Below are positions 54,732-62,193 of a DNA stretch of 64,000 nucleotides, piece after piece. A program made the position numbers and the translations under genes. The DNA is from an uncultured Collinsella sp. (GTDB lineage Bacteria; Actinomycetota; Coriobacteriia; Coriobacteriales; Coriobacteriaceae): contig CAADUO010000042.1 of the NCBI GenBank assembly GCA_900752215.1, forward strand, positions 6,738 to 70,737, read 5' to 3'. Each line of letters starts with the position of its first letter. Position 1 is the stretch's first letter. The notes beneath the pieces were generated by a model. It made no database searches. It was not told the DNA's origin and saw nothing but the letters and a program-made list of their open reading frames with translations.

Positions 54732-54911
54732 TTAGCCAAAGAGCCCGCCGAACAGTCCGCGGCGGCGCTTGTCTTGCCTTTTCGAAGCGTCACCCTGGGC
54801 GTTCTTGTCCTGCCGCATCTTACGGTCCTGCTCCAGCTCATCGTCGTCGAGTAGCAGATCCCACTCAAACGGATCATCCGTCAAATCAAACAGGTCATCG
54901 TCATCAAACAT
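54732..54911 (-). CDS. 59-residue charged protein with C-terminal RRRGLFGGLFG tail
   Basis: A short ORF not long enough for a 60-residue cut-off. It starts at ATG 54911 with GGGAGG 5 nt upstream and ends at 54732. The first half is very acidic (MFDDDDLFDL, LLLDDDELEQ) and the second half basic (KMRQDKNAQG, SKRQDKRRRG) with an FGGLFG ending. No signal peptide or membrane segment. The sequence is compositionally clear and well started, and lies between a phosphoesterase and a HIRAN gene on the same strand, so it is probably real; function unknown. Confidence 0.7.
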   Translation of the reverse strand: MFDDDDLFDLTDDPFEWDLLLDDDELEQDRKMRQDKNAQGDASKRQDKRRRGLFGGLFG

Positions 54912-54929
54912 GGCCGCCTCCCTTACCGA

Positions 54930-55256
54930 TTAGCGAGCATCCACCACATAGAGGCCAACGCGCACCTGATGCCACGGGCTGCGCTCCGGAGCAACCTGCT
55001 GCACACGGACCTCAAATACGTCCTCGTGGCCGTAATACATCATCAAGGACAACGGGCCGACCTCGTTTCCCGGAACATACCCAAGCTTGGTGTTGCCGTA
55101 GTAGATCGCAACCGCCTCGGTATCATGGGGATTATCGCGCTCGGCGCACAGCGTCAGCTTATCGCCAACCTTAAGATCGCCTAGGACCAAAGCGCCGTCG
55201 GCATATTGAAATCCTGCGATATGAAACGACAAAAGAACACGTGAAGGCTCGTACAT
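54930..55256 (-). CDS. HIRAN-domain protein
   Basis: A 108-residue single-domain protein resembling HIRAN (FHIAGFQYADGALVLGDLKVGDKLTLCAERDNPHDTEAVAIYYGNTKLGYVPGNEVG). HIRAN domains bind DNA ends or stalled replication forks in eukaryotes; the stand-alone bacterial role is unknown. AGAGGAG precedes the ATG, and a small GCCGG...CCGGC hairpin lies further upstream (55273-55287). It starts the leftward gene group with the 59-residue protein. Confidence 0.87.
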   Translation of the reverse strand: MYEPSRVLLSFHIAGFQYADGALVLGDLKVGDKLTLCAERDNPHDTEAVAIYYGNTKLGYVPGNEVGPLSLMMYYGHEDVFEVRVQQVAPERSPWHQVRVGLYVVDAR

Positions 55257-55461
55257 GGCAACTCCTCTAACGGCCGGATAAACCGGCGCTTAACCTTACC
55301 GAGAAGTCTACGAACTCGTGCGGACACGAATTCACCCGCTCGCGCCTTTCACCCATTTGTTGCAACGCTTGCGAGACAGAGCGCTTGCAGATGAGATAGA
55401 GGCACGGATGGCACCCGTTGCAGCGGGTCTTGCCAACTCCGATACACGTTTGCATCGTGAG

Positions 55462-55500
55462 AAGCGGCCGCCTTCGCTTACGCGGGGGCGGCCGCTTTGT
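55462..55500 (-). terminator. Rho-independent terminator after the aldehyde dehydrogenase gene
   Basis: Perfect 11-bp arms AAGCGGCCGCC (55462-55472) and GGCGGCCGCTT (55487-55497) with a 14-nt loop; CTTCTC follows on the reverse strand. The stretch 55288-55461 between it and the HIRAN gene shows nothing I recognise; no tRNA or riboswitch could be fitted. Confidence 0.75.
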
Positions 55501-55521
55501 TTGCCCCTATGTCATCTGATT

Positions 55522-56901
55522 CTAATGCACAAACATGCGCACGAACTTGTGCTTCCAGCTTGCGTAAGGAGCATAGCGGAATGGCACGTCCAGCCAGGTT
55601 GCCTTGTTCACGATGCTCTTCTTGTGGCTAAACGTATCGAAGCTCTCGCGGCCATGGTACTGCCCCATACCGCTCGCACCCATGCCGCCAAAGCCCATAT
55701 GGCTCGTGGCCAAATGCATGATGGTGTCGTTGACACAGCCGCCACCAAAAGGCACGTAACGCACAAAACGCTGCTGAACTGCGCGATCCTGGCTAAAGAT
55801 ATACAGGGCCAGCGGCGTCGGGCGATTCGTAATGAATGCCTCGGCCTCATCCAAGCTCTCAAACGACAGCACCGGTAAGATGGGACCGAAAATCTCCTCC
55901 TGCATTACGGCGTCCTCAGGCGTCACGCCGTCTAGAATTGTCGGCTCAATCTTGAACGATGACTCGCGCGCTGTGCCTCCCAGCACAACCTTATCGGGAT
56001 CGATCAGCCCGCGCACGCGCGCAAAATGCTTGGCGTTGACGATATGGCCGTAATCCTCGTTATCGAGCGGATGCTCGCCAAACATACGGTGGGCCTCTTC
56101 CTTGATGAGCCCCAGCAGCTCGTCGTGCACGCTCGTATCGACCAGCAGGTAGTCGGGCGCCACGCAGGTCTGCCCCACGTTGAGCCATTTACCAAAGGCG
56201 ATGCGCCGTGCCGCGACCTTCAAGTTTGCCGTCGCATCCACGATGCAGGGACTCTTTCCGCCCAGCTCAAGCGTCACGGGCGTAAGGTTTTTACTTGCGC
56301 GCTCCATGACGAGCTTGCCGACCGGAACGCTACCGGTAAAGAAAATCTTGTCCCAGCACTCGTCGAGCAGCGCTTCGTTTTCGGCGCGCCCGCCCTCGAC
56401 AACCGTCACCAGGCGCGGATCAAATGCCTCTTCACAGATTTGCTTGAGCACCGCGCTCGATGTCGGAGCATAGGCGCTCGGCTTGATGACCACGGTATTG
56501 CCCGCGGCAAGAGCGCCGGCGAGCGGCTCGAGCGTTAGCAAAAACGGGTAGTTCCAGGGCGCCATGATGAGCGTGACGCCATAGGGCACGGCTTGCGTTT
56601 TGCACACACTCACGGCGTTGGCAAGGTCACACGGACGCAGGCGCGGACGACTCCATCGAGCCACATGAGCGATCTGATGACGAATCTCGGAAAGCGACGT
56701 GCCGATCTCGCACATATACGCCTCGTCATGCGACTTTCCCAAATCGGTCTTGAGCGCATGGGCAATATCGGCCTCGTGCGCCCGTACCGTATCGCGTAAA
56801 CTCACGAGCGCGCGGCGTCGAGCATCGACATTAAACGTGGCGTGCGTCTTAAAGTAGGTGCGCTGATCGCCGACGATGCGCGCAATTTCCTCGGTGTTCA
56901 T
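55522..56901 (-). CDS. Aldehyde dehydrogenase, class 3-like
   Basis: A 459-residue NAD(P)-dependent aldehyde dehydrogenase without a targeting signal. Motifs are MAPWNYPFLLTLEPLAGALAAGNTVVIKPS, FFTGSVPVGK, LELGGKSP with the catalytic glutamate, GQTCVAPDY with the catalytic cysteine, and PFGGGCVNDT near the end. The C-terminal hydrophobic tail of the animal enzyme is absent. It begins 9 bp after the alcohol dehydrogenase gene, with TAGGAGGG before the ATG, so the two oxidise or reduce an alcohol-aldehyde-acid series together. Confidence 0.94.
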   Translation of the reverse strand: MNTEEIARIVGDQRTYFKTHATFNVDARRRALVSLRDTVRAHEADIAHALKTDLGKSHDEAYMCEIGTSLSEIRHQIAHVARWSRPRLRPCDLANAVSVCKTQAVPYGVTLIMAPWNYPFLLTLEPLAGALAAGNTVVIKPSAYAPTSSAVLKQICEEAFDPRLVTVVEGGRAENEALLDECWDKIFFTGSVPVGKLVMERASKNLTPVTLELGGKSPCIVDATANLKVAARRIAFGKWLNVGQTCVAPDYLLVDTSVHDELLGLIKEEAHRMFGEHPLDNEDYGHIVNAKHFARVRGLIDPDKVVLGGTARESSFKIEPTILDGVTPEDAVMQEEIFGPILPVLSFESLDEAEAFITNRPTPLALYIFSQDRAVQQRFVRYVPFGGGCVNDTIMHLATSHMGFGGMGASGMGQYHGRESFDTFSHKKSIVNKATWLDVPFRYAPYASWKHKFVRMFVH

Positions 56902-56910
56902 GGCACCCTC

Positions 56911-58131
56911 CTAGTTCTCGTCCTCAAACATACCACCCGCGACGACCTCGTACATACGCTCGAGCTCCAAACGGTCCATCAAAAGCGGAACGGGGTACAG
57001 GGGATTGGCCTCGGCATCGGCATGCGCCGCCATCTGCGGAATGTCGGAGCGGCGAATGCCCGAAACATATTTGGGAATGTCCAAGGCGGCATTCATTCGA
57101 TCGACCCAATCGATAAAGGCCTCGGCCGCCAGGCTGTCCTGCGCGTCAACCGGCGCGATACCGGCCATGCGGGCGAGATCGGCGAGCTTTGGAGCAGCAG
57201 TTTCGCCATAGGCGCGAAGCATATGCGGCAGGATGATGGCGTTGGCCAAGCCGTGCGGAATCCCGTAACGCCCGCCTAGGCTGTGTGCGATGGCATGAAC
57301 GTATCCAACATAGGAGCGCGTAAAGGCAACACCCGCCTTATACGCCGCCGAAAGCATATTGCGGCGCGCACGCATGTTGTCACCGTGCTCATAGGCCTCG
57401 AGTAAATTGTCGTGGATGAGCTGCACCGCCTGTCGCGCCATCTTGCGCGTATAGGGCGTAGTGCTTCGCCCGATAAAGGCCTCGACGGCATGCGTCAGGG
57501 CGTCCATGCCCGTCTGCCCCGTAATGGAGGCGGGCAGACCGCGCGTAAACTCGGGGTCGTGCGCCGCAAAGCGCGGGATAAGCACAAAGTCGTTAATGGG
57601 GTATTTATAGTGCGTCTCGTCATCGGTGATAACCGCCGCAAGCGTGACCTCGCTTCCCGTGCCTGCCGTGGTGGGAACGGCGATGAGAAGCGGCAGGCGA
57701 CGATGAATCCGCAGCAGGCCGCGCATCTTGTTGATGGGCTTGTTTGGCTGCGCGATGCGTGCTCCCACGCCCTTGGCGCAGTCCATGGCCGATCCTCCGC
57801 CAAAACCGATAATGGCCTGGCAGGCGTTCTCTCGATACAGGGACGCCGCTTCTTCCACGTTTGAGACCGTGGGGTTCATACGCGTTTCGGCATAGACCGT
57901 AACGCCAATTCCCCTGGATGTGAGCGCCGCCTCGAGCGGTGCCGTAAGTCCCAGATGGGCAATGCCGGGATCCGTCACGATAAGAACCCGCTGGATCGAG
58001 CGCCTTTGAAACACCACAGGCACATCCTCGGCATGCTCCAGAATGCGTGGCTCGGTATAGGGCAGCACTGGCAATGCGATGCGAAAAACCGTTTGATACG
58101 TTCGGCACCAGGCGCGGCGGGCTAGATGCAT
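56911..58131 (-). CDS. Iron-containing alcohol dehydrogenase
   Basis: A 406-residue type III alcohol dehydrogenase: IIGFGGGSAMDCAKG (nucleotide loop), VPTTAGTGSEVTLAAVI, GQTGMDALTHAVEAFIG, and the metal-ligand segment HAIAHSLGGRYGIPHGLANAIILPH. It converts an alcohol and NAD+ to an aldehyde or the reverse. An extra N-terminal stretch of about 20 residues precedes the usual LPYTEPRILEHA start. GGGAG is 8 nt before the ATG. Two near-identical palindromes lie upstream, probably operators. Confidence 0.94.
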   Translation of the reverse strand: MHLARRAWCRTYQTVFRIALPVLPYTEPRILEHAEDVPVVFQRRSIQRVLIVTDPGIAHLGLTAPLEAALTSRGIGVTVYAETRMNPTVSNVEEAASLYRENACQAIIGFGGGSAMDCAKGVGARIAQPNKPINKMRGLLRIHRRLPLLIAVPTTAGTGSEVTLAAVITDDETHYKYPINDFVLIPRFAAHDPEFTRGLPASITGQTGMDALTHAVEAFIGRSTTPYTRKMARQAVQLIHDNLLEAYEHGDNMRARRNMLSAAYKAGVAFTRSYVGYVHAIAHSLGGRYGIPHGLANAIILPHMLRAYGETAAPKLADLARMAGIAPVDAQDSLAAEAFIDWVDRMNAALDIPKYVSGIRRSDIPQMAAHADAEANPLYPVPLLMDRLELERMYEVVAGGMFEDEN

Positions 58132-58150
58132 ATAGGAAACTCCCTCATTT

Positions 58151-58228
58151 GTTGATTCGTCAACATTTGCTTGACCGATTGTACTCAGCGGCGGTCAAAG
58201 ACGGCCTGCCAATCGTTAATCAATCAAC
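58151..58228. promoter_or_regulatory. Two matching 14-bp palindromes upstream of the alcohol dehydrogenase gene
   Basis: GTTGATTCGTCAAC at 58151-58164 and GTTAATCAATCAAC at 58215-58228 (the second reads GTTGATTGATTAAC on the other strand) fit the shared form GTTGATTNNTYAAC, 64 bp apart centre to centre. Between them is another inverted pair, TTGACCG (58171-58177) and CGGTCAA (58192-58198). This is the arrangement expected of binding sites for a dimeric regulator, such as one of the TetR type, controlling the alcohol/aldehyde operon. No such regulator gene is adjacent. Confidence 0.55.
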
Positions 58229-58386
58229 ATCTTCATATCTCAAATTGTTTTATTAAAAATCATTCCTAATAGGCTTCACATTTGGTTGCATTTATGGATA
58301 ATAGAACTCGTCAAGACGCACGTCCGGAGAGGGCCCTTACGGGACCGGACAAGCGCCCCATCGCCATCGATCGAAGGGATCGAATC

Positions 58387-58947
58387 ATGAAATTTGTTTG
58401 CCCCGTTTGCGGTTATGTGGAAGAGTTCGACGGCGACCAGCTGCCCGAGGACTTCAAGTGCCCCCAGTGCGGCGTTCCCGGTTCTCGTTTCCTGAAGCAG
58501 GAGGAGGGCCAGCTCGAGTGGGCTGCCGAGCATGTCGTGGGCGTCGCCAAGATGGAGGGTGTCTCCGAGGACATCGTTGCCGACCTGCGCGCTAATTTTG
58601 AGGGCGAGTGCTCCGAGGTCGGTATGTACCTGGCCATGGCTCGCGTCGCCCATCGCGAGGGCTATCCCGAGATCGGCCTGTACTGGGAGAAGGCTGCCCA
58701 CGAGGAGGCAGAGCATGCCGCCAAGTTCGCTGAACTCCTGGGCGAGGTCGTGACCGACTCCACTAAGAAGAACCTCGAGATGCGCGTTGAGGCCGAGAAC
58801 GGCGCCACCGCCGGCAAGACCGATCTCGCCAAGCGCGCCAAGGCCGCCGGCCTCGATGCCATCCATGACACCGTGCACGAGATGGCTCGCGACGAGGCCC
58901 GCCACGGCAAGGGTTTCGCCGGCCTGCTCAAGCGCTACTTTGGCTAA
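58387..58947 (+). CDS. Rubrerythrin with N-terminal rubredoxin domain
   Basis: A 186-residue rubrerythrin of the reverse type: the rubredoxin-like iron site CPVCGY...CPQCG is at the N-terminus (residues 5-32) and the diiron four-helix bundle follows with EGECSEVGMYLAMARVAHREG, EEAEHAAKFAELLG, RVEAENG and EMARDEARHGKGFAGLLKRYF. It reduces hydrogen peroxide in anaerobes using NADH through other proteins. The ATG at 58387 has AAGGGAT upstream; the open frame runs from 58282 without support. A terminator follows at once. Confidence 0.94.
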   Translation: MKFVCPVCGYVEEFDGDQLPEDFKCPQCGVPGSRFLKQEEGQLEWAAEHVVGVAKMEGVSEDIVADLRANFEGECSEVGMYLAMARVAHREGYPEIGLYWEKAAHEEAEHAAKFAELLGEVVTDSTKKNLEMRVEAENGATAGKTDLAKRAKAAGLDAIHDTVHEMARDEARHGKGFAGLLKRYFG

Positions 58948-58981
58948 GCCAACCGCCTGAGAGATAACCTCTAGCTCGATG

Positions 58982-59013
58982 AGGCCCGGACCGTATTGGT
59001 TCGGGCCTTTTTG
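58982..59013 (+). terminator. Rho-independent terminator after rubrerythrin
   Basis: Arms AGGCCCGGACC (58982-58992) and GGTTCGGGCCT (58998-59008) pair with one G-T wobble around a 5-nt loop, then TTTTTG. It lies 35 bp past the stop codon. Confidence 0.9.
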
Positions 59014-59077
59014 TGTCTCGAGGACTCGTTAACGCCCCGAAATAGAACTATCTTCGGCATCGGTTTCTCGTCAAAAA

Positions 59078-59200
59078 CTAAGTGAGTAGACTTTTTGGAA
59101 CTTGCCGAGCACACCATCCATATTGCTTTATAAAGCCGCAGGTAAATGACTTGCTGCAAAACGACCTGGTCGCCATCAAGCCAAAAGTCTACTCACTTAG
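59078..59200. repeat. 123-bp inverted-repeat element, copy 2
   Basis: Ends CTAAGTGAGTAGACTTTTTGG and CCAAAAGTCTACTCACTTAG are complementary over about 20 bp. The interior (ACCATCCATATTGC, TTTATAAAG, GCAGGTAAATGACTTG, CCTGGTCGCC) is nearly identical to copy 3. The right end covers the last codons and stop of the nuclease-like gene read from the reverse strand. Confidence 0.9.
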
Positions 59201-60322
59201 TTCCGCAGCCGTCCACGATCGAACTGCTTTGTGTCTAACGGGCATCTTTCCGTCGATTACTCCCAATTTTGTCCAGTCAACAAATAGTTCAGACCGGAGT
59301 AATGCCTCAGCCCTTTGCTCATCCGAACTTTTATCACGATATTCAGCATCGAGCATCCTGCATACGGCCTTAACGATCGCGCGGAATCTATCCTCATCGG
59401 ATATCTGTCTGTGTGTCAGGAGAAGTACATCGTAGCCCATGGCCTGAAGGGCTGTCATGCGGTCAGCGTCACGCAAGCCATCCCCTGCGCGTCCGTGCGA
59501 GGCCTTTCCCTGACATTCAATGGCCACCTGTCGCTTACCGTCCGGTGAAGAAAGAAGTAGGTCGATATATACACGGGACTTTCCCACAATCGCTCGAGCA
59601 CTTGTGCTTAACGTCACTTCAACATTAAGCTCTATGCCGCAAAAACCTTCGCCTCCCAGGGATCGCGGCAGTGCAAGTAGCAAATACGCCTCGACCTCAA
59701 AAGGCGACGCGGCACCCAATGGAACGAGTTGCGATACCGCCATAAATCTATTGCCGTAACGCATCCCGCAAACATCTGAACAAAAACGGTCAAGGTCTCC
59801 GCCCAAAACCAAAGCGTCTCGACGCCATAAATTTGAGGCGGTGCCGTCCTCGGACGGGCAGCGCACCCAACCGAACGTTGTCGAAATCGCGCCCGAATCA
59901 ATTGCACGCGAAAGCTCCGCCTCAAGTGCCGCCGGCAGGGCACACACCGCAAACAGGCCGCACATCTCCGCCAACACAAAAAGAAGCTGAAGATCCGTCA
60001 GATGCCGCGACATGATGAATGCCGTCAGTAGAGGAGACGTAATCAAAAATCCATGCTCCGTTTCCAGCACGGATTCCCTGGGAAGCTCGCCCAGAAACAG
60101 CCGCTGCCTAATGCTGGCAGAGCATGTCCGTTTGCTTCTCGTCCGAACCAATGTATACAACGGAAAGCCGAGTGCAACCGCAGCCGTCGGGTTACGGGCG
60201 AGGTCATATCGCTGCCGGTCTTCTTCCGGTCGCGGAAGCGGCGGACACAAAGCGCGGACTTGAGGGGGCAAACGCCAGTATCTAAAAGCCGATATGTCAC
60301 AAAGTAAATCCTTCATAGGCAC
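59189..60322 (-). CDS. Uncharacterised protein with PD-(D/E)XK-like C-terminal region
   Basis: A 377-residue protein I do not place in a named family with certainty. The second half has VYIDLLLSS, then VAIECQGKASHG and the helix DRMTALQAMGYDVLLLTH: Asp, then E-X-Q-G-K after a hairpin, and a late helix, which is the pattern of PD-(D/E)XK or DUF559-like nucleases. The first half (FRYWRLPPQVRALCPPLP) recalls AbiEi-like or restriction-associated helical domains, but weakly. It lies between two copies of the 123-bp element, and its last three codons and stop (LSE-stop) come from copy 2. The ATG's ribosome site is weak (AGGATT region). Confidence 0.72.
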   Translation of the reverse strand: MPMKDLLCDISAFRYWRLPPQVRALCPPLPRPEEDRQRYDLARNPTAAVALGFPLYTLVRTRSKRTCSASIRQRLFLGELPRESVLETEHGFLITSPLLTAFIMSRHLTDLQLLFVLAEMCGLFAVCALPAALEAELSRAIDSGAISTTFGWVRCPSEDGTASNLWRRDALVLGGDLDRFCSDVCGMRYGNRFMAVSQLVPLGAASPFEVEAYLLLALPRSLGGEGFCGIELNVEVTLSTSARAIVGKSRVYIDLLLSSPDGKRQVAIECQGKASHGRAGDGLRDADRMTALQAMGYDVLLLTHRQISDEDRFRAIVKAVCRMLDAEYRDKSSDEQRAEALLRSELFVDWTKLGVIDGKMPVRHKAVRSWTAAELSE

Positions 60323-60399
60323 AGGAAAACACGAATTTCAACCCAGCCTGTCTCGCATTGGGGCGAACGCACCAAAAATGGCACCGAACGGACTGCTAA

Positions 60400-60465
60400 G
60401 TTTTCAACAGCCCTCCCCAACTGACCAAAAGCTTGCCGAAAGCTGGACGAAGCACTGTTGAAAAC
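60400..60465. repeat. 66-bp hairpin element with 11-bp perfect arms
   Basis: GTTTTCAACAG (60400-60410) and CTGTTGAAAAC (60455-60465) are perfectly complementary. The loop contains AAAGCTTGCCG and GAAAGCTGG words that may pair again. CCCCATTTTTTTC follows on the plus strand. It sits in the gap before the nuclease-like gene. Confidence 0.65.
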
Positions 60466-60497
60466 CCCATTTTTTTCTCATGCAGAAGCTTTGCGCG

Positions 60498-60620
60498 GCA
60501 AGTGAGTAGACTTTTTCGAACTTGCCGCGCAGACCATCCATATTGCTTTATAAAGTCGCAGGTAAATGACTTGTTACAAAACTGCCTGGTCGCCAAAGTT
60601 CCAAAAGTCTACTCACTTAG
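60498..60620. repeat. 123-bp inverted-repeat element, copy 3
   Basis: The left end reads AAGTGAGTAGACTTTTTCG, the right end CCAAAAGTCTACTCACTTAG. The interior matches copy 2 at most positions and the length is the same as in copies 1 and 2. The right end covers the last codons and stop of pdxR. The outermost two bases of the left end have diverged (GC instead of CT). Confidence 0.9.
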
Positions 60621-62048
60621 GTTGCAGAGTGCCCCCATTGGCTGCAATTCCAAGGTATTAAGCACTTCCGGACCCAGATCGTCATACTGGACAAGAATTT
60701 GAGTCGAGTTTTCAGGGACAAATGCACCATCGGCACACCAATAACAGTCACTGATATCGATAAACGGAATACCCGAGCGCGTGAGGGCCCGCACAAAAGA
60801 GCTTCCACCCGTTCCGCGCTCCGCAACCACAGTGCAGTAAAGGCCTGCGTCTGCATGCTCGATCGAGACCTCCCCTGCCGGAAACGCCTTCCGTACAAGC
60901 GCCGCTAGGCCATCACGCGCCTCGCGAGCACGAACGCGCACGCGGTTCACATGTCGCTCGTAATCACCCGATTCCAGCAAACGAGCCAAAGCGACCTGGT
61001 CAACAGAACTCACCGACGAGGCGTAAAAACCAAGGTTGCGCCTAAACCGCTCCATTAGCTCGTCGGGCAGCACCATGTACGCTAGACGCAACGCCGATGA
61101 CAGGCTCTTCGAAAACGTGTCGGTGTAGATAACCGACTGGACGGCATCGATCGACGCGAGCGCGGGAATCGGTTTGCCGGCAAGGCGAAACTCACAATCA
61201 AAGTCATCTTCGATGAGATACCGACCTGGTCGCTCGGCGGCCCAGCCCAGCAGGGCATAGCGACGCGCAATGCTCGTCACCAGGCCGGTCGGATACTGAT
61301 GGGACGGCATCAGGTGAAGGACATCAGTCCCGCTTTTCTGCAGAGTGCTCAAGTCCACGCCCTCATCATCCAACGGGATATGTCGAACTTTGCAGCCCAT
61401 GGCCTGATAGATGCGCGTCAGGCGCAAATAGCCCGGATCCTCAACGGCATACACCTTGTCGGCTCCAAGCAACTGAACCAACATGGTATCGAGCAGCTGG
61501 GCGCCCGCACCGATAACGATGTTGTCGGGGTCGACATTCATACCCCTTGTCCCGCGCAGGTGGTGAGCAATTGCGCGTCGTAGCCGAGCGGTGCCCTGTG
61601 CCGGCGCAGTCGAAAAGATTTCGCGTTCGTCTTCGGATGCCAGCGTCGCCCGCAGCGCGCTTTGCCAAAGCCGCGCCGCTTCCAAAGCGGAAGGAGAAAG
61701 CACATCAAATCGCTCGACCTGTCCGTTGATATCATGTGCGCTGGGGCCCACGGAGACGGCATCTCGGTCGATGCCCTCCGCAGCCGAAGGCAAAACCGGT
61801 GCATCCGGAAGCTCGCAAGCGTAGTAGCCCCGACGCGGCATTGAGCAAATATAGCCCTCGGCAAGTAACTGGTTATATGCATTCTCGATGGTAATGACAC
61901 TGATTCCCAGATGACTGGCAAAGGCGCGCTTAGACGGAAGATGTTCCCCCGCCGCAATGCGTCCAGCTACGATATCATCTCGAATTTGCTGGTAAACATA
62001 CTCATAGAGCGATGCTTCGCCGCGTTTTTCCAAATTGTAGTCAAGCAT
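60609..62048 (-). CDS. pdxR: MocR/GabR-type regulator of vitamin B6 synthesis
   Basis: A 479-residue GntR-family regulator fused to an aminotransferase-like domain. Residues 1-75 form the winged helix (YEYVYQQIRDDIVAGRIAAGEHLPSKRAFASHLGIS); the rest is a fold type I PLP-binding domain with the lysine site TDTFSKSLSSALRLAYMVLP. It lies divergent from pdxST, so it is called PdxR. It should sense PLP and control pdxST. The ATG at 62048 has AGGTGG 8 nt ahead; the earlier in-frame start (62081) lacks support. The last residues and stop come from the 123-bp element. Confidence 0.92.
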   Translation of the reverse strand: MLDYNLEKRGEASLYEYVYQQIRDDIVAGRIAAGEHLPSKRAFASHLGISVITIENAYNQLLAEGYICSMPRRGYYACELPDAPVLPSAAEGIDRDAVSVGPSAHDINGQVERFDVLSPSALEAARLWQSALRATLASEDEREIFSTAPAQGTARLRRAIAHHLRGTRGMNVDPDNIVIGAGAQLLDTMLVQLLGADKVYAVEDPGYLRLTRIYQAMGCKVRHIPLDDEGVDLSTLQKSGTDVLHLMPSHQYPTGLVTSIARRYALLGWAAERPGRYLIEDDFDCEFRLAGKPIPALASIDAVQSVIYTDTFSKSLSSALRLAYMVLPDELMERFRRNLGFYASSVSSVDQVALARLLESGDYERHVNRVRVRAREARDGLAALVRKAFPAGEVSIEHADAGLYCTVVAERGTGGSSFVRALTRSGIPFIDISDCYWCADGAFVPENSTQILVQYDDLGPEVLNTLELQPMGALCNLSE

Positions 62049-62059
62049 GTGTTTGCCAC

Positions 62060-62128
62060 CTGACCTTATCGCGCTGTTCAATCTGGTATTAGTCTGACCT
62101 TGTAATTATCTCGAAAACTGAGTATTTC
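62060..62128 (+). promoter_or_regulatory. pdxR-pdxS intergenic control region
   Basis: A direct repeat CTGACCTT(A/G)T occurs at 62060-62069 and 62094-62103, 34 bp apart, which resembles the phasing known for GabR half sites. A TGGTAT word at 62083-62088 is the reverse complement of the GabR half site ATACCA. A weak pair TTGTAA (62100-62105) and TATTTC (62123-62128) with 17-bp spacing could be the pdxS promoter, so the second repeat would overlap the -35 box, as for an activator. Confidence 0.4.
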
Positions 62129-62193
62129 GCCATACCCAGCTCCCCGATAGGATGTTCCGTCAAGCAATGCACATGCCAACCAAGGGAGCAACC

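Noticed and set aside
55288..55461. A tRNA or other small RNA gene beside the HIRAN gene
   Set aside because: No cloverleaf or other known fold could be drawn; the small reverse frame there lacks a ribosome site.
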